A stretch of 64,000 nucleotides of DNA from Daphnia pulex (taxonomy: Eukaryota > Arthropoda > Branchiopoda > Diplostraca > Daphniidae), in assembly GCF_021134715.1 (NCBI RefSeq), contig NC_060020.1:6448001-6512000 (forward strand), in the 5' to 3' direction. Positions 25,005 to 36,471 of this stretch are shown here, piece by piece (positions within the stretch are counted from its first letter, which is position 1; each line of letters starts with the position of its first letter). Below the pieces are notes generated by a model, which saw only the letters and a program-made list of their open reading frames with translations, ran no database searches and was not told where the DNA came from. A program made the translations under genes and the position numbers.

Positions 25005-28000
25005 ATGGATCGTACACGGGTTTGGAGACGCTTCTTCATCTTCACTGCGACGGTTATTTTAGCAGCTGTTGGTTGCGTGGCTTACGAGTCTTCTTCGGAA
25101 GAACCAGCAAATGGATCATCACTCTGTTCGCAACAGATGTGTGTGTTTTTGTTTGATCGACTTGAAGAGCAGTCGATTCGTTTGCACAACATTGAAGATG
25201 CCCTTATGCGCACAGTGTCGATACTCGCGTCTGTTAAGGACCAGGAATTTTCCGCAGCAAGTGCTGCCTTGAAATCGGATCCTCTATTGAATTCTTTACT
25301 GACTGCAGATGCTTACGATCCAGTCGCATCTATCCTGTTACGTTCAGATCAAATAACGAATTCACTGGAATCCCCAATAAGAGGTATAAATATTGACAAC
25401 TGAATGGTTGTCCGGAAAGCTTTAGTGTATATCGGCTACCACCTGTTAAAGAATCAAATTAATTGATTGTCGTTGGTGATGCAGGGAGGAAAAAGCGACA
25501 AACTGGAAGAGAACATATGACTCCAAGGGAAAGACTGGCCGTAGCTTTAAAATGGGCAAAGGTAACGATTTCCATTTTTGGTAACATATAAGACTATAAT
25601 TGTTTTCGCGAATCTATAGAAAAGCACTAGTAACGATATCAGTACCAGCACCAGCCAGATTCCGGTAACCGCTAGTTCTGTGGAATTAAACGCTGGATTT
25701 AAGTTGCTGTCAACAAATGAGGATACACGACAGGGAATTGTCGTTGAAGACGTCGTTAACACATCGTCACAAGGCAGCGCACCCACCGTGGGTAGAGGTA
25801 GCGAATAAACACAATTCTTAATTGGGCAGATTATTTGTTTATAATTAACGATGAAAAAAACTGACTATAAGAAGCTAACCCAGTTTATTCTTTCAAGATT
25901 TCAATAAACTTTCGAGATCTGCTGTTGAGATGGACATAAATAAAGATGTAAAGCGGACAACATTGCGCAGAGAAATCCAAACTACGTCGCCACAACCTGA
26001 AATAAAAAACAGTAGGCTGTACTCTAATTCTGCATTCACTATTACTGAAGCAACTACACCGACCTATCCCACAACGACTACCGTAAATGTTCCCGGAACG
26101 CTTCCCACTACCAAAAATGTGAACAGTAATTTAGCACCAACGTCAGGTTAGAGTTTTGTAGAATTAAGGAAAGGAAAACTAAATTAAGGTTCCATAATGA
26201 TAATAGCGAGTCTTTTACTATTACGGTATAAGAATTTGAATTTTATATCCGCAGCAGATCAGCTGGCTACCAAAAAATTTGTCAAAGATGTTGTTGGCGA
26301 TCTTACAGGCGCGATGAAGTGCGCAATGGCTCAGTTTGATGAATCTAACGTTTCAGGTGAGAATTCACGCTAAAACTGTCGGTTATTATCAAGATTATTT
26401 TTTTCGTTTTTTTTTCTTCTTTCAAAAACAGAACCAATCGGTATTTTATCTGAGCCCCAAGCCACACTGAATCCGGATAAAACACTGACTGTGCAGTTTG
26501 AGTTGAATAGTTGTAAAAAGTATTGGATATCTGTGTGGATTCGAATCTCCCTTAGAAACGAGTTAATGATCCTGAGGAGCAGAAAGAATAGCAAGGCCAA
26601 GGATGACAGTCATTTAGTCCTGCAAGTTCCAAAAGAGTGTTTTAATCAAACAGGAGACGAATACTCAATTACTTTGCCATCAAAAGCTAAAGCACCATGC
26701 ACATTTCCCTTGGCCAGACTGATGGAATGCAAAGTCTACAATGTCGAAATCATTCCTATCTACGTTTCACTTCAGGGTCAGCCCTCTATTGTCGAGATTA
26801 CAGTTCCTCCTCAAGTAAATTCCATTTCACATGTTTTTCACCATTGAAATCAATTTACGTTGTATAAAGTTGGCAGGAAATTCTACTGATCTGGTTTCTT
26901 TTGAACACACTCCGTTATCCAATTCTACTCATATGCTGGGTTTACAATGGTCGGCTCAGTCCCGTGATTGCGCTCAGTTAATGACGTCAGTTAACCTAAA
27001 AATTTATGAGGACGCATCGGATTCCATGTTGCGTTCTTACTCAGTTCCCTCGGAGTGCATCGGAAACGCATATCAAAATTCGTTTTCTGTCTCATTTTCA
27101 TCTCTTGAAAAGGAAAACAATATTTGCAGCAGTATCAATTGGGAGCCACTTGACATTTGTCGAAAGTATAAATTGGAAGTCGAACCCGAATATTTCTCTT
27201 CTTTTAGAGGAAAATCATCTTCTCTTGAGATTTTTACATCGGGAACAGGTATGCAGAAAGACAAAAAAAAAATCATTTTCGACTGTAATTCAGACCTATA
27301 AATGTATGATTTTTTTTCCTTTTTAATATTTATAGACCTATCGAATTGTTGCTACATGGTTACTTCTTCGTCTGGCGTTTTGCGTTCCCTCAATAATGAT
27401 GGGAACTATAACGGTTGCACTTGGCTTATATCAGTAGAAAAAGATTCTACAATTTGGCTGACGTTTACGGAATTTTTTATTGAAGGTTCCTACTACATTG
27501 TGAAGGTCCATTTTATTTCTCTATTAATTGTAAGTTAAATGAATAAGAATTTTTTTTTTTTTTTTTTTTTTTCAAGGTTTATGATGGGCCTTACTCCACA
27601 AGTCCTTTGCTGCTGGACCGTTACGGCAGTGAACCGCCCAAAGCTATACGATCAAGAAGTAACAAGCTTTTTGTTCAATTGTCCCCACAATATTACAGGA
27701 GACAGGAGTATGGAAAACAATTCACGGCGCATTATATCACTGTACATATGGTTAAACACAGTTTTGAATTTCTTTTCCAAAAGTTAATGGGTTCAGCCAT
27801 CACATTTATCTTAGGTTAAGCGAACAAGTACTCCATATGTTGACGGTAAAAATCCTATCTGTATTATATCAACTAGAACAATTTTTAAAATTAAAATTAT
27901 GTGCTATTTTTTATCGTAATCTAGGATGCGGTGGATACATTGTGAATACAGGAAAGATTTTAAAGCCTACCTACCCTCCAAGCGAAAACAGTAGTGCCGA

Positions 28001-28915
28001 GTGTGTATGGTACATTGAGAATACAAGGCCGGGAAACACCATATTACTAACTAGTCAATCAAAAGCGATTGTTCCTTTCCCTATGATTGTAAGTATCTTA
28101 TTTTTCGTTTGCCAGAAATGCGTTAGTTTTGCAAATTAATTGTTTGAATCCGTGACATTTTTTAAGGTTTACGATGACTGGTCTTCTGAAGGAACCGTTA
28201 TTTACAATGGTTCATCAAGAGCCTCAATTTACTCCTTTAGTAGAAAATCACTCATAAAATTCCCAGCTTGGAATTCTTTAGAAAGAGAAAGGGAATACTC
28301 TTGGAATGTTATAAGTGTAAAAAAACTATTAGAAGAAAATTTTGAATTGCGAGTTTTCATTAAACATTTTTTTCTTTATTTGATTTGGTTTAGTCGCGGA
28401 ACAATTGCTCATACAATTTGACTAGCTCTAGTGACACGTTTTATAGCCACACAGATAATAACGTATATTCTTCGCTCCTGGATTGTCGCTGGGAAATCAG
28501 TGTTGACGATTATTCTCAGATCCGATTAACATTCGTGTACTTTGATACTGAAAAAGATCATGATTTCGTTTCGGTAAATTAATTTAAGAAACTTTAATCA
28601 GTTGAATACTTTATTTATTCATTAATTTATTTTTGTCGTAACTAGATTTACGATGGATCAACTTTCTACTCTCCACTCCTTTTAGAACTGTCAGGGAAAA
28701 AATCGAAACCAGTGTCAGTGACTAGCACGACTAATAAATTGCTTGTTCGATTTTCAACTAACGAAAACAGTTCCAATGATGTTTTTTTCAAAGGTGATTT
28801 AAGAGACATAGCCCTTGAAAAAAGTAAAGATCTAATTCCTTCGATATTTTTAGGTTTCTTAGCATTTTATACCACCGTTCCGATCGATGAAAGTTCCCCA
28901 AAACGAGTACAGTAG
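25005..28915 (+). CDS. Secreted protein with furin-like site, FN3-like segments and three CUB domains (paralogue 1)
   Basis: Predicted secreted adhesion-type protein of about 940 aa; no named orthologue was recognised. Exons: 25,005-25,383; 25,485-25,561; 25,620-25,797; 25,898-26,146; 26,255-26,356; 26,432-26,814; 26,870-27,248; 27,336-27,505; 27,577 to about 27,790; 27,925-28,088; 28,167-28,316; 28,394-28,573; 28,646-28,793; 28,854-28,915. After the signal peptide comes a helical segment (LEEQSIRLHNIEDALMRTV), then a furin-like RKKR site in exon 2, then a Thr/Ser-rich linker (exon 4). Exons 6-7 hold two Cys-containing segments whose C-terminal halves look like fibronectin III. Exons 8-9, 10-11 and 12-14 each encode a CUB domain, with a conserved VYDG/IYDG at each internal exon boundary. 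The donor after exon 9 is uncertain: a GTACAT at 27,742 would break frame, and sites near 27,791 or later keep it open. A tandem copy follows at 29,522. Confidence 0.85.
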
Positions 28916-29200
28916 TCGCTGACACCCAATCTTCCATGGAATCAAAACAACGTGGTACTACAATTACTGAAAGGTACTTACCATTCGGTACTACAGAAAA
29001 CTGGTCCTCAGCTTCTATCAATAAGCAAACGTTGACGTCTACATCCCCATCCCCATACCACTACTGGAAACGATGATTCTGAATATTCAGCAAGTTGTTC
29101 ATATACACATAACCTGCATGATCCCCACATTGGACGTTTTGTTTGTCCGATGTGCTACCGGACTATGCTAAATTTGTTATAGCAGAAAAATTTTCGGTTT

Positions 29201-29206
29201 AATAAA
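29201..29206 (+). terminator. Polyadenylation signal of CUB paralogue 1
   Basis: AATAAA about 286 nt after the stop at 28,913-28,915 and about 275 bp before the TATA box of the next paralogue. Confidence 0.5.
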
Positions 29207-29480
29207 GCGAATCAAATTTATTTGCCGACAAAGAGAACGCGTTAATTCTAGACGAGGAATTGGAATTGAATGTTTTGGCTAATTTTGCTGGCGCATCTTC
29301 GCCCTCCGATCCTTGAACTTCAGTTAAACAAAAACGCTAATTTTGCTGAAAAATAATCAAATGTCAAAGGTGAATATTCCTCCCTATTTGCTTTAGTTCG
29401 TTCAAGCAAAATTATCAAGTTCAGCAACAATATTCATGTGCGGTGCAGAATTCACTACCAGACGGTATGTATTTTTTAAA

Positions 29481-29488
29481 TATATAAT
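29481..29488 (+). promoter_or_regulatory. TATA box of CUB paralogue 2
   Basis: TATATAAT about 40 bp before the ATG at 29,522, matching the spacing at paralogue 1. Confidence 0.55.
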
Positions 29489-29521
29489 ACTGTTGCAATA
29501 CTTGTTAGCCAATTTAAAACC

Positions 29522-32240
29522 ATGGATCGTTTAATGGCGTTGAGACGCATTTTTCCCCTCGTGGCAGTTCTTTTGTTTGCGGCTAATGGATGTTTGAGTC
29601 AAAAACCGACAGCAAAAGATTCACTTTGCTCGAAAGAAATGTGTGTGTTTTTGTTTGGTCGACTTGAAGAGCAGTCGATTCGTTTGCACAACATTGAAGA
29701 TGCCCTTATGCGCACAGTGTCGATACTCGCGTCTGTTAAGGACCAGGAATTTTCCACAGCAAGTGCTGCCTTGAAATCGGATCCTCTATTGAATTCTTTA
29801 TTTACTGCAGATGCTTACGGTCCAGTCGAATCTACTTTGTTACGTTCAGATCAAATGACGAATTCACTGCAATCACCAGTAAAAAGTAAGTATTCGTTTT
29901 TTAGCATACCTACAACAAAGTGCTCTTGTTTAGGACTAGTCTTAATGTGTCATTGGAAAAGTTCGCAGGAGAAAGCGGCAGACTGGCGAACGTTCGTTTA
30001 CACCGAGAGAAAGACTGAGAGAAGCTCTGAAACGGTCCAAGGTATAATAACGATCCATCAGCCTCAAAGATTTTTCTTTTTGCCTATTATATACGTAACT
30101 ACTAAAAATTATTGTATTTACAGAAAAGCACTACCTCATTTCAAATGCGGAGTGATCAATCAGAGAAATTGAACGATGTATCACAGGTGCGAACCGAACA
30201 TCAAATAATTCAAGATTCGAAATTGCACTCTGTCCACTCGCATCAATTCCGAGGTAAAATATTTCATGATTAAACAAGTACAATCTTTACACATAACAAT
30301 ATTATTTCAATTAAAAGATGAATCAGAACCGCTAGCAAACGCATCAATTTATTCAAGGTCTAATGAAGAATGGAAATTTTTTAATATAAGCAACAATAAC
30401 ACCGATCTCTTACGACATGCTTGTGAGACATCTCTTGGTGAGTTATGGTGAACACAGAACAAATAATCTTAAGAGTAGATTATTTTAAAAAGCATTTAGA
30501 TAAGGATTGATCGTTAATTTTGCATTTCTCTTTTCTTTACTTCCAAATGGAAAGTTCACTTGTAAACTAAATATTAATTATATTTGCCAATAATTGGATT
30601 TTAAAATGTTTGTGTTCCTGCTCTTTCTCCCTGATCTAGAAATTTGTGCTATTACTCTTTCTTTAGTTGGCGAGACGACAATTTTCCAATTTGTAAAAGA
30701 CGCTGTCGGCGACCTTCAAAACGCGGTTAAATGTGCAGTGGGTCAGTTTAATGACGAGATACCTTCAGGTATGTTACGCGTTTTTATGTCATTTCATTAT
30801 TTCCTTGGTAATTATCGTGCGTTATCAGAGTCTCTTGGCGTTCTATTCGAGCCTCAAGCTACATTGAATCCCAATAAGACGTTAACCATACAGTTTGAAT
30901 TAAAAAATTGTCAAAAGTATTGGGCAGCTGTTTGGATTCGAATCTCTCTTCGAAACGAACAGGCGAATCGGAAAAGCATTTTGAAAATTCCTAAAGATTG
31001 TATGATGAAATCCGAAAATGTCTTCTCACTCACCTTGCCGTTGACTGATGAGTCATCGTGTATGTTTCCCCTGGTAGAAATGATAGAGTGTAAGGTATAC
31101 TCTGTCGAAATCATTCCAGTCTACTTAACACTTCAGGGTCAGTCATCCAGTGTCGAGATCACAGTTCCACCAGAAGTAATTTTGTCAAATGCATTGTTTT
31201 TCCAAATTATAATCAAATTACAATTTTTTTTTTCTCTGTAATCATTTTAAGGTAACAGGTTATTCAATGGATTTGGTGTCTTTTGAACGCATTTCTTTAC
31301 AAAACTCAACGCACATTTTGGGTTTGAAATGGACAACTCAGTCGGAGGATTGCGCTCAGCTAATGACATCCGTCGATGTACGAATTTACGAAGATGCGGA
31401 GGACACTATCTCTCGGTCTTTTGCTATTCCTACGAATTGCGTAAAAAATGGACAATTTCAGAATTCTTTTACAACCACTCTTCGCCACTCTTCGTATTTC
31501 GGATATAGTGACAACCTATGTACGGATGTCACTTGGACGCCGCTTGATATTTGCAGAAAATATAAATTGGAACTTGAACCCGAATATTCTTCTTCGCTGA
31601 GAGGAAAGTCATTATCTCTAGAAATATATACTCCAGGAGTAGGAGGTAATAGTAAGAAAATTTCTACAAGAAAAAGGTGTCGGTCAATGAAAATTAAATT
31701 CCTTTATTGTGATTTTTTTTTGTATAATTTTTAGACGCTTCGAGTTGTTGTTCTGTATTAACATCTCCAACTGGTGTTTTCCAGTCAGCGGATTATGATG
31801 GAAGATTTGGCTGCACTTGGCTTATATCTGTCGAGAAAAATTTTACCATCTGGTTGACATTTACGGTGTTTCAATTAGAAAGTTCATACTACCGCATTAA
31901 GGTTTGTTATTATCAACGAGGCCGTGTGTGTTAACTAACAGCAAACTTCTAATGATCTTTGTTTCAAGGTTTATGACGGTCCACACTCAGCGAGTCCTTT
32001 GTTGCTGGATCAAAGCGGTCGGCAGCCTCCACATCCAATACGATCACAAAGTAACAAGCTTTTTATTCAACTAGTTCCCAATAACCCTGAGTACTATGGA
32101 TATAATAGCAATGGGAAGTCATTCACTGCCCATTATATCTCTGTAAGATTTTCACATCAAAAACTTCGAATCCATTTATAGTAATGTGTGTTGTATATTT
32201 TACAATTTAGGTATGTAAGGACGCTATTTCCAATTCCTAA
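29522..32240 (+). CDS. Secreted protein with furin-like site, FN3-like segments and one CUB domain (paralogue 2)
   Basis: Tandem paralogue of the upstream gene, truncated at the domain level but with an intact reading frame of 635 aa. Exons: 29,522-29,885; 29,962-30,041; 30,124-30,253; 30,318-30,437; 30,667-30,768; 30,829-31,175; 31,252-31,645; 31,735-31,901; 31,969-32,142; 32,211-32,240. All junctions chosen are GT-AG and keep phase. Exon 2 must use the acceptor AAAAG|TTCGC at 29,961/29,962 rather than the nearby CAG, which restores a basic RRRKR site equivalent to RKKR in paralogue 1. Exon 1 is nearly identical to paralogue 1 over about 195 bp, while later exons are much more diverged. After the first CUB domain a 30-bp last exon gives nine residues and TAA, so CUB2 and CUB3 are absent. 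A DIRS element begins about 270 bp downstream. Confidence 0.85.
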
Positions 32241-32581
32241 TTATTCGAAGAGTGATAGGAGCAGTAAGAAAAAGCTCTTATTCAACTACACTTTATTTGT
32301 GCTATTTTATTTATAAAGTAGCTCATAGAAAGTTTTTTCTGAGAAATTCAGGGAAATAATCAAATGCAATTCTTGCATACAGATAAGGTTAAAAAAAAGA
32401 AACAAAATCTTCCTTCTTATTTACTTTCAAACATATTTGTCATGCGATTCCTGGGTTTCGTCATACAGCAAACGACTGTTCTACTCGCTGCAGTCTTTTT
32501 AAAGAACATACAATTTGTAAATTGTTCGAGCGAGCTTTAGCTCGCGATGAGCAATTTGGATTGTTGGGGGAATGGAGTGAA

Positions 32582-32703
32582 GACATTGACTGTGTGCGAC
32601 CTCTATATTTCAGCTGCTTCTCAGCAAACAAAAGAACAACAAAAACGGGGGATAGGTGAGAGATGGCGCTCAGGTGGGCGGACCTTTCCCTTAGACACAT
32701 CAG
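32582..32703. repeat. DIRS inverted terminal repeat, left (low coordinate)
   Basis: 122 bp, complementary to 35,131-35,252. It includes a stretch with GGTGAGAGATGGCGCTC and a TATATTT motif. Confidence 0.9.
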
Positions 32704-32984
32704 AATTGGAAGCAAAAACAAACTGTGGATCTGGCTTAACGGAAAATGTGTAAGGTGATCCATGGTTCAAATGGCCTATTTGTTGTTGTTGTTCTGATCG
32801 CCTTTATTGGCGGGATTGGGTGAGCCACGGTCGAAATTGGATCTGCGGCTATCATTGTTGTATCTAGCAAAAAGATAGAAGGAAAGAGGAATTAGTGGGC
32901 CGTCAATAATCGGATGCTGCACCTAATTCAAGTTAAATAACATAATGATAACGGGAATGAAGTGGGCGGGATGGGTGGTTAGAA

Positions 32985-33100
32985 GACAGTCAATGTCTTC
33001 ACTCCATTCCCCCAACAATCCAAATTGCTCATCGCGAGCTAAAGCTCGCTCGAACAATTTACAAATTGTCGGTAAATTCGTTCGACATTGACTGTGTCTT
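32985..33100. repeat. DIRS internal complementary region
   Basis: The left part is the reverse complement of the low-coordinate end of the element, and the right part (GGTAAATTCGTTCGACATTG) is the reverse complement of its high-coordinate end. The two parts overlap at ACAATT, marking the circle junction. Confidence 0.85.
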
Positions 33101-33149
33101 TAAAGCAAGATATAATCAGATATAATAAGATATAAGATAAGACCCCCTG

Positions 33150-33518
33150 ATGGTCGACAGTTACCAACGCCTGAAAATTGGAGCTCGTGGGAGCCCTGCT
33201 GGACTGTGTAACATGGATGCGCCACCAAATCGGCATTTCGTCTAAAAAAGGCGTCAATACTCTTTCATACGAATAGTTGTCGGAGGGTTCCTTCCCACCG
33301 TGCTGCAGCTCTTGCTGGAACGAAAATTAACAAGGAAAAGCTAATACCTCCTTGACGCCAGACAACAGAGAGTTGTGGTTCCGTTGCTTACACCAACTGC
33401 TCCAAGCGACCTCAGCGGACTGGTATGCAGGGTGCGTATTCGATCGAATTGCTCCCAGTATGAGCTCGATAATTTCCTTCGGAAAGGTTCGTTCTTCCAG
33501 ACAACTCCGGAGAACCAC
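33150..33518 (-). pseudogene. DIRS tyrosine recombinase remnant
   Basis: The frame 33,518-33,327 reads like the N-terminal SAM-like segment of DIRS recombinases, with SNTHPAYQSAEVAWSSWCKQ resembling the usual STRKQYxxAWxxWxxWC pattern. Downstream the similarity continues only across frame changes and stops to about 33,150. The C-terminal catalytic part (R...HxxR...Y) was not found, so the enzyme cannot be active. Confidence 0.6.
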
Positions 33519-33699
33519 CGAGCGATAAAACAGATGGATTCGTTCCTGTCAATGGATGACCCTCCCCCAACGGGGAGATCAGCCTACTTGGATGGGAAGA
33601 GAAGGAGCGGAATTTCCGTTGCTAGCTCTATCAGGGACGAGAGGTCAGTGGTGTTGCTAGGGCAATCTCGGCTAGTTTCCTAGTCCTTATTCGTTTCAT

Positions 33700-34270
33700 A
33701 CTGCCCCCCTCCCTTCTTTAAAAAGGATGCATCCGACGCCCTGGACAAATCCGTCGTCGGGAAAAATGAGCGGACGGCCAGATGTAAAATCTGCCTTTGA
33801 AACCACCCAAGAAGGACTTCTACGAGCCTCTTGTAAACGTGCCGAAAGCGTAAATTGCTCTCTTGACCTGATCAGATGATCATCCGGTTTGGAATCTAAG
33901 GGGATCCGAAGAGCACGGAAGTGTGCTGGGGCACTGCTATACCCGTGCGCCAAGATTAAAATCTCATCCCAATAAAGTTCGAGGCGAAGGTCGTTCTTCC
34001 GCAGGAAGGTTACCACTCCCCTTACTAGTCTGGTGAACGCCCATCACATTGAGTTTAAAACGAAGGAGGGGGGGCACGAATTCGAAGAAAACGCCCCCAT
34101 TTAAACTGAAGGAATTTCAAAAGGCCTTCAAAAATAGGAAAAAATTTGAGACCGACAAGTATGAGTCAATCAAGTTCAACTTGGTGAGCCAACCCGCTCC
34201 CAAATAATTGGACGGGATCACAAATAGAATTTAGTTGTAGATATGGGGCCACCGTTGACAAATTCCACCG
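33700..34270 (-). pseudogene. DIRS reverse transcriptase remnant
   Basis: Recognisable pieces are KFLQFKWG, then FVLNSM followed by a stop and WAFTRLVRGVVTFLRK, then the catalytic box as YWDEILI where the family has YxDD. One catalytic Asp is therefore changed to Glu. Stops and internal deletions separate the pieces. Confidence 0.65.
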
Positions 34271-34308
34271 ATCGAAAGCCGGTCTTGACAATTTAACATA
34301 AAAACGCG

Positions 34309-35100
34309 CTATGCGTCCAAGAGAAAAAACCCATAAAAGGAAAGGAGACTAGATTGGACATACCGAGATCCTTTAAAATTGGAATAGCGACCGCCTGAAG
34401 ATGAAGGGGGGTGGCTGAAATCGCGATTCGATTGGCGTTGATCATGACCACCTTTAGATCCGGGCGCGCGAGGGGCTCCCGCGTTTTCGAGAGCGTTCAG
34501 AGTTTTCACTTGCTCGACCAGGGCCTGGGTGAACTTCGGACCGAAGAGGTGTTCTCCACCCGTTGGCAGGACAGCTTTGTCGTCTAGCAGTCCAATATTC
34601 TGCGGGTAGATTTGGGCCAGAATGTTGCGGCGTCGCGCGTTCGTGATGTCGTGGTACACCACCGCCCAGAGCTTCAGAGCTGTTTTGACCGCCTTGGCGT
34701 CGGCTCGGGATTTCTTCTTTTTCTTGAGCCGACTTGCTAGAAACATGATGGGCTTGACTAAGTCAAGGATCTTGAAGGTTTGGTTCCTGTAGATTTTCTC
34801 GATTGGGTCGATGTTGACCTTGGCTGCCGAAGATGACTTAACTGCCTTCAGCCGGATGTAGAATGCATCATCTAGATTGGGGTTGATCAGCAGGTCGGCG
34901 TTCTTCTTTAGTTTGGGTCTAAAGGCCTCTCTAGCACTTTTCGCTCGAGTGTCATCTAAACCCGATACGACCCAGTCGGCCAAACTAGCTGACTTTTCAC
35001 TTGAGAGACGAAATTTCTTTACGCCTCCTCTTCTTGATGAGTCGGAGCCTGAACTACTAGAATTTGAGCTAGAATCGCTTGACTGTTCGGGATCCGACAT
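34309..35100 (-). CDS. DIRS ORF1 (gag-like) protein
   Basis: 263 aa, the only long intact frame of the element. It starts MSDPEQSSDSSSNSSSSGSD, an acidic Ser-rich N-terminus, has a Lys-rich central segment (LKKKKKSRADAKAVK) and ends with a Gly/Ser/Arg-rich tail. This matches the usual look of DIRS and Ngaro ORF1 proteins, which have no enzymatic signature. The C-terminal tail after SNFKGSRYVQ may be shortened by the downstream deletion. Confidence 0.65.
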   Translation of the reverse strand: MSDPEQSSDSSSNSSSSGSDSSRRGGVKKFRLSSEKSASLADWVVSGLDDTRAKSAREAFRPKLKKNADLLINPNLDDAFYIRLKAVKSSSAAKVNIDPIEKIYRNQTFKILDLVKPIMFLASRLKKKKKSRADAKAVKTALKLWAVVYHDITNARRRNILAQIYPQNIGLLDDKAVLPTGGEHLFGPKFTQALVEQVKTLNALENAGAPRAPGSKGGHDQRQSNRDFSHPPSSSGGRYSNFKGSRYVQSSLLSFYGFFLLDA

Positions 35101-35130
35101 GATGTTTGCACAACGAGAGCGAAAAGAGAT

Positions 35131-35252
35131 CTGATGTGTCTAAGGGAAAGGTCCGCCCACCTGAGCGCCATCTCTCACCTATCCCCCGTTTTTGTTGTTC
35201 TTTTGTTTGCTGAGAAGCAGCTGAAATATAGAGGTCGCACACAGTCAATGTC
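35131..35252. repeat. DIRS inverted terminal repeat, right (high coordinate)
   Basis: Reverse complement of 32,582-32,703 with almost no mismatch. The gag-like start codon lies just inside it at 35,100. Confidence 0.9.
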
Positions 35253-35947
35253 GAACGAATTTACCGACAATTATCTACTATGAAATCCAAAAATAGTTCT
35301 AGTTCTGAGCCTAGTGCGCATGACGTTTGCGCGATTGCTGTGACTTAGTTGAAGACCAACTTTTGCCCGGATAGCACACAATTCTTCCCGGATTAGGGAG
35401 TCTTTTAATTTTTCTCCGTGCTGAATGTCTTTTTTTAAAACACCAACTAGGCATTCTAGCTTGCTTACTAATCACCTTCAAGGATAAGTTGATTACCGTA
35501 AGTAGACTTTTTTAACTGATGCGTTTGTCCGATCAAAGCCGTGCTCCCGATCCCTCTGCAAAAAATAACTTTTGTCTAGTAGCCTACGTGTTTTTATATA
35601 CAAAACAACGTCGTCACAAGTCAGAATACAGATGATTTAAATCTGTCATGCTGGACAGAAACGTATAACGATAATCTAGGATACATGCACACCTATCCTG
35701 AATCCTTAAACTACTCTTGACGTTTGGATTCGCCCTGAAAGTTGTCTGTGCGCACAGCAGCGAAGGACAAACGTCAGCTAGTATTTTACTCATTTTTTTT
35801 CCATCAATACAAAAAATGAAAAAGGTGGCAGGGTGATGGAAGTTTCTAGACAATCTAATTATTTAGGAAACGTAAGTTGGACTCCTCGTTCTACTTTTTC
35901 AAATTAAAAGGCAAAATTATTTAATGTTTATCTCTAAAAATCTACAG

Positions 35948-36471
35948 GACGTTATTCTCTATTTTGGCACATTAATTTTCCTCGAATACGTTGTCCTAGC
36001 TGTGCAAGGGAAACCACCCACTCCAAGATTTAACGATACTCTAACTTCTATAAGTGTGGGCCTATTTCAGGAATGTTTCAGGTATGACAATCTATAGAAA
36101 ATTTTATAGGGCGAAAACTATAATCACACAGAAAACTTTCTACGGAAAGAATCGCAATGCGGGGATTCGAAATGTGCCTATATTGTCACTTGCACCAACA
36201 TTATCGTTTGATTGATTTATCGGAACAATCAACAGGGCTTGGACTGTTTACTGTTGTGCTTATTAATTTTGCCATGGCTACTACTGGATTCACAGGGTTA
36301 ATCACGGTAATATGCAGAAATCGTTATAGTTGTGTGTTGAAATTTTTTACCATATTTCACATGGTCGTTCCCACGATAGCACGATATGTCCTGACAATTA
36401 CAGAAATTAATATTTTATGGGCGCATCATCAAGTGCATCATAGCTCAGATGACTTCAATATGTCAGTTGGA
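35948..36471 (+). pseudogene. Alkylglycerol monooxygenase (AGMO/TMEM195-like) gene fragment
   Basis: AGMO is a tetrahydrobiopterin-dependent membrane enzyme that cleaves ether lipids. Three exon-like pieces are seen: 35,948-36,081 (PRFNDTLTSISVGLFQECF), 36,132 to about 36,296 (HYRLIDL, then YYWIHR in another frame) and 36,404-36,471 (EINILWAHHQVHHSSDDFN). The last carries the HHxxHHSS di-iron histidine cluster typical of the fatty acid hydroxylase superfamily. Between NF and YYWIHR about five extra bases (near 36,271-36,275) shift the frame. The residues expected between HR and EIN are not joined by clean splice sites. No first exon and no C-terminal exons were found nearby. It is most likely a truncated pseudogene. 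Confidence 0.65.

Larger units (their letters stand above)
32510..35272 (-). mobile_element. DIRS-like tyrosine-recombinase retrotransposon, decayed
   Basis: The minus-strand order is a gag-like ORF (35,100-34,309), reverse transcriptase remnants (about 34,270-33,700), tyrosine-recombinase remnants (about 33,518-33,150), an internal complementary region (about 32,985-33,100) and the right terminus. Inverted terminal repeats 32,582-32,703 and 35,131-35,252 match almost perfectly. The internal complementary region is complementary to the two outer ends joined together (32,511 to about 32,590, and about 35,240-35,272), which is the DIRS hallmark of replication through a circular intermediate. 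There is no target site duplication, as expected for recombinase-mediated insertion. Total length of 2.76 kb is short for an autonomous DIRS (usually 4-6 kb), so the coding part is internally deleted. Confidence 0.86.
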
